A stretch of DNA of 64,000 nt, taken from assembly GCF_947241705.1 (NCBI RefSeq), contig NC_079261.1:434001-498000 (forward strand). The letters are read 5' to 3'. The notes beneath the pieces were generated by a model. That model saw only the letters and a program-made list of their open reading frames with translations. It was not told where the DNA came from and made no database searches. Positions 57,512-64,000 of this stretch are shown piece by piece; position 1 is the stretch's first letter, and each line of letters starts with the position of its first letter. A program made the position numbers and the translations under genes. Source of the stretch: Saccharomyces mikatae IFO 1815 (lineage: Eukaryota; Ascomycota; Saccharomycetes; Saccharomycetales; Saccharomycetaceae).

Positions 57512-57955
57512 TTACCAGAATCGCCACCAGCTTTTTCCTTGTTTATCCTGTACTATTTCTTTTGTTTTCTTCTCAGTGTCGGACCTTAACTGGGACAGTT
57601 CATCTCTAATTCTGGCTAACTCTTCCTTTTGTACCTCCTCTGCCCTTATTTTAGCAAAGTGGTCTCTGCTTTGAACGTTATCACCACTTCTTTCCCACGG
57701 TGATTGAATGGGCCCCGTTTTCCAGATAGGATCGTTACTTTGAGAGGTCTCTTTAACAATTTTCATTAGTGCCTGCTGTTCTGATTGACGTAGCTTTTTC
57801 TCCCTCTCATATTGTAGACGTAATTCAGGGGAAAGCTGGCTAATTAATTGTTCATCAGTTGGCGTTGTATACTTGAAAAGCAAAAAACCACTTCCGATGA
57901 TGGCCCCACCGATTGCATACACTTTCAACCAACGTACCCACAATGGTCTTTCCAT
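57512..57955 (-). CDS. CBP4: CBP4, complex III (cytochrome b) assembly factor
   Basis: A 147-residue protein starting [20 protein letters not shown], matching S. cerevisiae Cbp4 (YGR174C). One membrane span lies at about residues 10-28 ([19 protein letters not shown]), followed by a hydrophilic, helical domain ([40 protein letters not shown]) ending SWWRFW. Cbp4 sits in the mitochondrial inner membrane and holds newly made cytochrome b together with Cbp3-Cbp6 during complex III assembly. There is no cleavable presequence, so the span itself acts as signal. It lies just downstream of tRNA-Gly on the opposite strand. Confidence 0.94.
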   Translation of the reverse strand: MERPLWVRWLKVYAIGGAIIGSGFLLFKYTTPTDEQLISQLSPELRLQYEREKKLRQSEQQALMKIVKETSQSNDPIWKTGPIQSPWERSGDNVQSRDHFAKIRAEEVQKEELARIRDELSQLRSDTEKKTKEIVQDKQGKSWWRFW

Positions 57956-58090
57956 GACTAATGATCCTTACACTATCTTTATGTTAATATTACTATTTCT
58001 TTAGGATTTATCGCCCCACTGTGTAAGTATAAAATTTTATGATAATGATATTCTCCGGGATGAGCAAAAAAAGGGATACGCAGAAAAAAA

Positions 58091-58291
58091 ATGGACTCAA
58101 CCGACAACCACTTAGTATTCGATATTAGAGTAAGATTCATGAATAAGCTTAGGTGTAGTCTTAATAGGCATTACAAGAACCCAGCTACATTTATACATGA
58201 TTTTGTTTATCGAACCGAGCATGGTTGGAACCACATTGTCTCAAGATTAAGCGGTACAATACTCAAGAAAAAAGAACTTGAGACTAAATAA
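58091..58291 (+). CDS. YGR174W-A: YGR174W-A ortholog, small uncharacterised protein
   Basis: A 66-residue frame in the place and strand of the small S. cerevisiae ORF YGR174W-A, which I remember as somewhat longer. It reads MDSTDNHLVFDIRVRFMNKL, then a conserved-looking basic/aromatic block with HYKNPATFIHDFVYRTEHGW, and ends KKKELETK. There is no signal peptide or membrane span. The dense aromatic and charged pattern is more protein-like than most short frames in the window. It starts 135 bp from the CBP4 ATG in divergent arrangement, so they could share a promoter. The function is unknown. Confidence 0.65.
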   Translation: MDSTDNHLVFDIRVRFMNKLRCSLNRHYKNPATFIHDFVYRTEHGWNHIVSRLSGTILKKKELETK

Positions 58292-58569
58292 CCGGAAATG
58301 AATTTAATACATATATTGAAAGTAGTTTATAAGAACTTTCTTGATTTTCTGCTGAATTTAAATGATAAGAAAAACCATGGTAGACTTCCATAATAACAAT
58401 TGATGGTGTGTGATTCTGTTTAAAAAATATGTAAAATAAATAAGTAATATGAAAAAAAAATGTGTTTATCGTAATGTACTATACAAGCCTTCCAAGTTGA
58501 CATTTGTAAAAATAAATTGTGCAACTTAACGTTTGACGTTTTTAATCCTCTCTTCTCTTTCGATCGTAA

Positions 58570-60060
58570 TTAACCAATCAATTCACCAAACAAAAATGGA
58601 GTGAATACTCTGATAGCTGTGATCAAGATCATAATACCTTCCAATAAGGCCATTGGCAATCCCAAGAAACCACGTTCTTCCATATTTAAATAGATGGTGT
58701 AAAAGGCAACAGCAAAGAACACTCTAGTCAATTGCAAAGGCTTTGGTAAGACACCAGACAAAAATTCAACAGGCTTGTTGACACAGTCACCACCTCTTTG
58801 GAAGTATTTAAAACAACCCTTTTGTAGTGCCTTCAAGTTATCACTATCAGCGGCGAACAAGGAGTATAAGGCCACGGATAAAACATTGATGACCGAATCG
58901 TAACTCTTTCTTTCAAAGTGATAATCTAGTAACTCATCCAAAACCTTCTCACGGTCACTGAAATCTAGATCACCAATTTTCTTGATCAACAACACAACGT
59001 CATGCAAACCAACTGTCATACCACCACCGGTCAATGGGTGTCTCATATTTAGAGCGTCACCAATAACACACATACCAGTGACATCGTTTTGTCTAGCTGG
59101 TAAGTAGGAGTTTGGCATAGCTCTGAATTTACCTTGACTGACGGCTTCGTCAAATGAAGGGCGTAGACTCTTTGGAATAAAAGGTTGGACGTCCTTAATC
59201 ATCCAAGTTTTGATATCAGCTGGAACCTTTGGAGAGTTGTAAGCACAAAGGATTCTTGTTTCTTCAGGGCTGATTTGATAAACCAAGATTGGCATATGTT
59301 CACTACCTAGAATAACATGACCGTGCATAGGAGCAGGGTTCTTAGCATTAAACAAAGACATACCAACAAACGAAGAACCGACAGTTGGCACATGGTCTGG
59401 ATGTAATTCCTTTCTGAAACGAGAAAAGATACCATCGCAAACAAATGTCAAGTGTGCCTTGAATTCCACCTTGCCCCGACCATCGATGTCGACTTTAGCA
59501 CCCACAACCTCGTTCTTGTCATCTTTTAGAATATCAATACAGTTACCCTGTACTCTAGTAACGTTTGGTTCTTGAGCAGTGATGCTTCTCAAGTTGTTCA
59601 AGAATCTACCATGGACAAAAGCAACACCTCTTTCTCTTTCATCATCTTCAAAATCCTTGATGTGAATGGTGCTGTCTTCCAAGACCTTGTCATTACCATC
59701 TTTAACTAAATCTTTCAATTTTTCAACCTTAGCGATATCTGCCTTGTAAGGATATGGAATGTCGACTTGTTCACCGTTGTAAAAAACAGTGTAACCAGTA
59801 ACAGGGTAGGCTTCGATGTTGTTAATAGATTGAATCATACCCAAACTTCTCAATGCTCTAACACCACCTGGCTGCATTAATTCGCCGACAATTCTGTCAG
59901 GCATAGCCCAGTCACGTTCAACGATAAGAACTTTTTTACCCTTTCTTGCTAGACCAGTAGCAACACATGGGCCGATAACACCAGCACCGATGACAATAGC
60001 ATCGTATGTAATTGTGTTATCGGCATTAATCAATTCAGGTGCAACGTTAACAGCAGACAT
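58570..60060 (-). CDS. ERG1: ERG1, squalene epoxidase
   Basis: The product has 496 residues, as in S. cerevisiae Erg1 (YGR175C), with only about a dozen differences by memory. It is a FAD- and NADPH-dependent monooxygenase of the ER and lipid droplets that oxidises squalene to 2,3-oxidosqualene; it is the target of terbinafine. The FAD-binding motif is IVIGAGVIGPCVA (GxGxxG at 25-30). A DG-type motif occurs in HLTFVCDGIFSRFRKEL, and the second FAD motif is CVIGDALNMRHPLTGGGMTV. Two C-terminal hydrophobic helices (LTRVFFAVAFYTIYL; LLEGIMILITAIRVFTPFLF) anchor it to the membrane. Codon bias is strong. An upstream TATACGA sterol element fits Upc2/Ecm22 control. Confidence 0.98.
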   Translation of the reverse strand: MSAVNVAPELINADNTITYDAIVIGAGVIGPCVATGLARKGKKVLIVERDWAMPDRIVGELMQPGGVRALRSLGMIQSINNIEAYPVTGYTVFYNGEQVDIPYPYKADIAKVEKLKDLVKDGNDKVLEDSTIHIKDFEDDERERGVAFVHGRFLNNLRSITAQEPNVTRVQGNCIDILKDDKNEVVGAKVDIDGRGKVEFKAHLTFVCDGIFSRFRKELHPDHVPTVGSSFVGMSLFNAKNPAPMHGHVILGSEHMPILVYQISPEETRILCAYNSPKVPADIKTWMIKDVQPFIPKSLRPSFDEAVSQGKFRAMPNSYLPARQNDVTGMCVIGDALNMRHPLTGGGMTVGLHDVVLLIKKIGDLDFSDREKVLDELLDYHFERKSYDSVINVLSVALYSLFAADSDNLKALQKGCFKYFQRGGDCVNKPVEFLSGVLPKPLQLTRVFFAVAFYTIYLNMEERGFLGLPMALLEGIMILITAIRVFTPFLFGELIG

Positions 60061-60459
60061 GACCTTTTTACTTGTTATATTTTCTGTACTATTTTTCTTC
60101 TATTGTTCGAAATAACCTGTATTGCTTAATACTGGATAATTGTTCTAACGTATATATATATATATATATATATTTTTCAGTGGAAAAAGAAAAAAAAGAG
60201 AAACTGGAAAGAAATGAAGAAGAAAAAAATTTAACAACAATAGGAAAAAAAGCATAGAACATATTATAGATTAAATACAAAAGATATATAATCATGCGAG
60301 TTTATGAATACTATTGTCTGAGACTTATACCCGACCGAGAGCAGCCATAACATGCATCAACTACGAGCGTATTGTGTTATATCAGCTCTGCCCGATACAC
60401 TGCTTGCCTTCTGTACGAGCTCGGCCGAGCTATACGAGACCCGCTACGGCAGTATCGCA
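60061..60459. promoter_or_regulatory. ERG1 promoter / ATF2 3' region
   Basis: A 399-bp gap between minus-strand genes. A TA-repeat of about 11 units lies at 60151-60172. The right end is GC-richer and carries the sterol element. The plus-strand frames here are shadows. Confidence 0.5.
60431..60437 (-). promoter_or_regulatory. Sterol regulatory element upstream of ERG1
   Basis: TATACGA, the reverse of the TCGTATA core bound by Upc2 and Ecm22, 371 bp upstream of the ERG1 start. Confidence 0.5.
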
Positions 60460-62067
60460 TCAAAGCGACGCAAATTCACCGATGGCTTGGTAGAAGATTT
60501 CGCAGAACGATTCCCATTCGCCACGATCCCGTAGAGTTCCTTGGACTACACTCATGTCCATATTCATACCGTTCACGTTTGTGGAGCAGATGTTTAGGCC
60601 AAATGCAAATCTCAAGGCGCCTGCAGACTGCGAGAAAATTAAGTCCCGAATGTAGTACGGCTTGGTCGTATCTTGTCTGACTAACCCTACGTTGCTGATG
60701 ATCGCACCGCCTCTTTGCTGGTCTAGATAAGATTTGACAATGAGCTCGTCAATATTCTTGTTTTGAACGATGAAATCAAGTTGTAACGCTCCTAAACCAA
60801 TTAAATGGTCTCCATTCTCGTATGATCTTAAAAAACAATCATGATAGTATTCGACAAGGCTCCAAAACTTGTCGTTGTCGCCTTCAGATATATTAAATGA
60901 TGATATCAAATAAGCATAATGCGAACCACCAACATTGGCGCCGTATTTGTAGGCGTCTCTCAACTCTTTATCCTTTGGTAGGAACCTCCTTGTATTGCTT
61001 GGAAGCGCTACATCAAACCCATACTCGAGAAAAGATTTTGTGAACAGTTTATCGTATCTATATAGGGCTACAAAAAAGCACGCTTGGATAAAAGGTGTTA
61101 TGGTACACCCGTCGTGAACATTTTTTTTGATTTCTGCTCTAATTTGATCTGTCTCCTTGGTGCTGAAATGCAACAAATGATTGTAACTGGCATTAGCCTT
61201 GGTGGAAGGATTATACCTAGCAGTAACTGTCGATTCGCTCGACGTTTTATAGTTACAATGCTCATATATAAAGGCCTTTAGGAAAAAACTGGGTAACGAG
61301 GTCACTTTAGGCTTGTAGTCAATACGATCCGTAATGGGTATTGGAAATTTGGAAATTTCCCCGTAATCTTCATTATAATCAATGATAACGTCATCTTCGA
61401 TCAGCTGTTCGTCATAATCGAAACCGTGTTCTTCAATTTCAGCGAGGAGTACAGCTAGATCTTGGAAAAAATTTGTTCCACTAACACCATCAGAGCCACA
61501 ATGGTTACTGACATAAACAAAGTTAGTCCACGTGTCGGCTTGGCTAGTGTTCTTACCTGGTAAACAAATTAACCTCCAATTAGGCCTTTTCAAGTCACCC
61601 AGCGGTACGATTACAGGCGTAATTAATTCAATTAAGCTATTTGTCACTTTGAAATCATCTCTCCTGAATTGTTCTGAAACTTTCTCTATGACTTCTCTGT
61701 ATGCCGGTTGGTTATTCATTATCAAATCATTCAACTCAAGATGAGGAATCACTTTTATGAAATCATGTTGGGGGAAGGGGGTATTGAGGTACTCCTCGCT
61801 ACAATAATACGCTTCGTGGTCAGGGTATTTCTTAGGAATGACTGTATGCGCAAGAATTGGGTATTTATGGAGCAGTATCCTCAAGGCAAGTTTCAGCTGT
61901 CTCCTGCTAACACTCTTATTCAATTCTGCATAAACAGTGAAATTTGAGTACATATTTTGCCTACTCAAAATAGCAAAATAGTTTTCCAAGTGACCCATCC
62001 GTCTTGCATGGCCACGATTGATCAATTCTAAGGTGACATGTGGTTCGTATCCTTCTATATCTTCCAT
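60460..62067 (-). CDS. ATF2: ATF2, alcohol O-acetyltransferase
   Basis: The product has 535 residues, the length of S. cerevisiae Atf2 (YGR177C). It acetylates alcohols (isoamyl, ethyl) and sterols such as pregnenolone from acetyl-CoA, giving ester aromas and a steroid-detoxification route with Say1. The catalytic HxxxD motif is NHCGSDGVSG (H189, D193). N- and C-terminal amphipathic helices (GHARRMGHLENYFAIL; WESFCEIFYQAIGEF) target the ER and lipid droplets. The DFGWG-type motif is replaced by the Atf family region ALRFAFGLNICSTNVNG. By memory this is the fastest-evolving enzyme in the window, and all active-site features are kept. Confidence 0.96.
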   Translation of the reverse strand: MEDIEGYEPHVTLELINRGHARRMGHLENYFAILSRQNMYSNFTVYAELNKSVSRRQLKLALRILLHKYPILAHTVIPKKYPDHEAYYCSEEYLNTPFPQHDFIKVIPHLELNDLIMNNQPAYREVIEKVSEQFRRDDFKVTNSLIELITPVIVPLGDLKRPNWRLICLPGKNTSQADTWTNFVYVSNHCGSDGVSGTNFFQDLAVLLAEIEEHGFDYDEQLIEDDVIIDYNEDYGEISKFPIPITDRIDYKPKVTSLPSFFLKAFIYEHCNYKTSSESTVTARYNPSTKANASYNHLLHFSTKETDQIRAEIKKNVHDGCTITPFIQACFFVALYRYDKLFTKSFLEYGFDVALPSNTRRFLPKDKELRDAYKYGANVGGSHYAYLISSFNISEGDNDKFWSLVEYYHDCFLRSYENGDHLIGLGALQLDFIVQNKNIDELIVKSYLDQQRGGAIISNVGLVRQDTTKPYYIRDLIFSQSAGALRFAFGLNICSTNVNGMNMDMSVVQGTLRDRGEWESFCEIFYQAIGEFASL

Positions 62068-62583
62068 AATTCACCGGCAATTTTCTCCTTTTGAACCTAT
62101 TGTTCGTTTGAATGTATTACAGAGCGTTTTCATAGTAGGATAAACACAGCTGCTACGTGCAGAATTCCCTGCACATTCACTATTGTGTTTTAAGTAGCTA
62201 ATTGCTCTATTTTCACAAGCCTCGAAGAGCGTTAATTTTGTCATATCGTTTACACTCGTTTATGACTTCGAAAAAAATTTCAGTACTACAATAGGAAATT
62301 TGCTAGTCTCGTTTAGGCGCTACTTCCAATATTTATCGGCGCCTTATAGAGTTCAATGTTGCCTGAATTTTAGCGGTTAGGATGTTGATGACTTCTGTTT
62401 AGTAAAAAGCATGTGTTAACAAGAGAGAAAGGAAGAATAGGCAAGATTTGATGATTAATTCAAGCACTTTGATCAAACAAAAAAATTTGTGTCATTCATT
62501 GTTAAAAAGTACGGGACACATACCGTTTTATATAGTGCATGAAGTTATGATTATATATTGCTTTTGCCTATGTACATCCTTCA
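62068..62583. promoter_or_regulatory. ATF2 promoter / PBP1 3' region
   Basis: A 516-bp gap between minus-strand genes. Two short inverted repeats stand out: GTGCAG-aattcc-CTGCAC (62157-62174) and AGGCGC (62315-62320) with GCGCCT (62339-62344). I see no gene in it. Confidence 0.4.
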
Positions 62584-64000
62584 CTATTTATGGCCATTAG
62601 TACTGCTACTGTGGTTTCCATGGTGGTTAGTCTGGTGGTAATTCCTCCCGTGTCCATGATTGTGCATTGCCGAACTACTTGCTGGCATGCCAGACGGGCC
62701 TGATCCCATCATTCCTTGAAATGGCATGCCCCCTGGATACCCAAATGCTCCCATAGGTGCGCCAGGGCCTGCTGCCATAAAACCTGTAGGCATATGAGGC
62801 GAAATATTCCCTCCCCCTTCTTCAGTCCCATTGTTACCCATAACTGGCATCATTTGAGGCATCGATGGGTGATAAAACATTGGCTGAGGTTGGAATGGCA
62901 TATACATACCCATTGATCCCGCAGCAAAGCCATTCATCATAGGATTTGGTGACGCTGAAGGACCTCCCATAGGGAACCCCATCATTCCGCCCATATTGAT
63001 ACCCATATTTGGATTCATTCCAGGCGCACCATTACCCATGGCGTTCATTTGGCGTTGTTGGAATTTGGTTTGAGCCTCTTGAATAGCTGTGTCCTCATCG
63101 GGGAAAAATGTCTTGTAAGATTCTTCAATTGTATTGAGCCAAGTCGGCGCGGTAAAATAAGGTTTTTCAATAAAGAATGGTTCCATATTCTCCGATACAT
63201 TATCGCCTCTCTGTTTTTCATCATGTGCCTCTTTGGATTTGATAAACATATTGAAGCTTTTCCCGAAAGCGACTCTCTTGGCGTCATTAGTATGAGGATT
63301 TTTAGCCCCAAAAAAGGAACCATGATTGCGTCTTCTCGAAGAGGTACTAGATCTTGTGGTGTGACCAGCCGACGATTGACCTGGAGACATGTTGCTGCCA
63401 CTTCTTCTAGATTCTGATTTCCCTGCCGGGACCTGTGCAGTAGGAGAGACAGTTCTAGCAGAGGGAGTTTTGCTAGTTGGTTTCGGAGGCAACGATGAAT
63501 TAGATTTCAAGGTGGAGTTTGATCTTTTTAAGACTTCTGGCATATCCTTCGGCATATCATATGGAACCTTGAACTTCTCGGAAAATTTTTTCAATTCTTC
63601 AATTTGTGCCTCTTTACTGCTCAAATTTTTCTTTTTCTTGGAAATCTTTTGTGCAGTATTTCCCTCTTTTGGTTCTTCTACAGAAGCAGCAATATCCGTA
63701 GTAACAATATTTTCATTGTTGTTAGAATTAGTTGAAGAAATGATTGCTGGATCCATATGATGAGGCTGCTGTCTTAAGGTGGGTGGAACATATCTGTTCC
63801 CCTTATTCGAGTTGGGTTTGGAGTTGCTTTTCAAAGCGGCCAACAACTCATCACCTCTTCTGTCAACCCCAGAGTATAAATCTTCTTCATCTAAGCCAGA
63901 ATCATCAACAATGATGCCTCTGTCTTCTGAAATGTGAATATTACCGGAAGCACCTTGTGATTCAATCTCTTTGGCAATTCTTTCGGCTTCCTGTAGCCTC
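62584..64000 (-). CDS. PBP1: PBP1, ataxin-2 homolog, C-terminal part
   Basis: The frame is open from the stop at 62584-62586 to the right edge of the window, giving about 472 C-terminal residues of the ~720 expected for S. cerevisiae Pbp1 (YGR178C); the Lsm domain lies outside. The visible part starts with a helical LsmAD-like region (EAERIAKEIESQGASGNI), then SGLDEEDLYSGVDRRGDELL, typical of the ataxin-2 LsmAD end. A long disordered, Ser/Pro-rich stretch follows, then a PAM2-like/PABP-contact region and a Met/Gly/Pro/Asn-rich low-complexity tract (GMNPNMGINMGGMMGFPMGG), ending in a His/Asn-rich tail. Pbp1 binds Pab1, affects poly(A) tails and stress granules, and through its Met-rich region senses redox state to restrain TORC1 and promote autophagy. 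Confidence 0.95.
   Translation of the reverse strand, partial: RLQEAERIAKEIESQGASGNIHISEDRGIIVDDSGLDEEDLYSGVDRRGDELLAALKSNSKPNSNKGNRYVPPTLRQQPHHMDPAIISSTNSNNNENIVTTDIAASVEEPKEGNTAQKISKKKKNLSSKEAQIEELKKFSEKFKVPYDMPKDMPEVLKRSNSTLKSNSSLPPKPTSKTPSARTVSPTAQVPAGKSESRRSGSNMSPGQSSAGHTTRSSTSSRRRNHGSFFGAKNPHTNDAKRVAFGKSFNMFIKSKEAHDEKQRGDNVSENMEPFFIEKPYFTAPTWLNTIEESYKTFFPDEDTAIQEAQTKFQQRQMNAMGNGAPGMNPNMGINMGGMMGFPMGGPSASPNPMMNGFAAGSMGMYMPFQPQPMFYHPSMPQMMPVMGNNGTEEGGGNISPHMPTGFMAAGPGAPMGAFGYPGGMPFQGMMGSGPSGMPASSSAMHNHGHGRNYHQTNHHGNHSSSTNGHK

Noticed and set aside
60352-60680. Plus-strand frames at the ATF2 3' end (the place of dubious YGR176W)
   Set aside because: They overlap ATF2 coding sequence antisense and the ERG1 promoter, and show no domain.
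63049-63760. Two plus-strand frames of about 120 codons inside PBP1
   Set aside because: They are antisense shadows of the Ser/Pro-rich PBP1 linker.

Overview
This window is nuclear DNA of a budding yeast of the genus Saccharomyces. It is compact, AT-rich and almost intron-free, with short intergenic gaps, Ty1/Ty3/Ty4-type LTR debris next to tRNA genes, and a gene order matching the right arm of S. cerevisiae chromosome VII from ENP2 (YGR145W) to PBP1 (YGR178C). The proteins resemble but do not equal the S. cerevisiae versions as I remember them: near-identical for RPL24B and ERG1, clearly diverged for ATF2, the RSR1 tail and RTS3. One gene of the S. cerevisiae order, GTO1, is present only as a wreck. 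I read the source as a sister species of S. cerevisiae (S. mikatae, S. kudriavzevii, S. jurei, S. arboricola or similar); I cannot say which.

Layout. 1-9.6 kb: 3' end of ENP2, ECL1, NAT2, RPL24B, a broken Cys-rich mini-gene, GPC1 and CCM1. 9.8-17.1 kb: LTR-element hotspot upstream of tRNA-Ala(UGC), with a Ty1-type element that looks whole nested in an older delta LTR, then delta, tau and sigma LTRs. 17.3-22.7 kb: RSR1, YGR153W, the GTO1 pseudogene and CYS4. 23-33 kb: PTI1, CHO2, MTR3, NSR1, RTS3 and the small gene YGR161W-C. 33.4-34.7 kb: second LTR cluster (delta in delta, tau) and tRNA-Val(AAC). 35-48 kb: TIF4631, GTR2, tRNA-Arg(UCU), MRPS35, TRS65, CLC1, PEX35, PUS6, LSO2. 48-56 kb: PSD2, MSM1, YIP1, RBG2. 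56.4-57.4 kb: third LTR cluster (tau in delta, sigma remnant) and tRNA-Gly(GCC). 57.5-64 kb: CBP4, YGR174W-A, ERG1, ATF2 and the 3' part of PBP1.

Functionally this is a mixed set of housekeeping genes with separate promoters and no operons. Recurring themes are phospholipid metabolism (CHO2, GPC1, PSD2), sterol synthesis (ERG1), ribosome and rRNA biogenesis (ENP2, NSR1, MTR3, RPL24B), translation (TIF4631, RBG2, LSO2, PUS6), mitochondrial expression and respiration (CCM1, MRPS35, MSM1, CBP4), and membrane traffic (TRS65, CLC1, YIP1). Several promoters carry recognisable sites for the expected regulators: Ino2/4 at CHO2, Cbf1 and Met31/32 at CYS4, PAC/RRPE at NSR1, and a sterol element at ERG1.

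I found no wholly new multi-gene system. The best new observations are the decayed GTO1, the relict Cys-rich gene between RPL24B and GPC1, the layered LTR archaeology at three tRNA genes, an 11-bp hairpin in the RTS3/YGR161W-C promoter, and small-ORF candidates.
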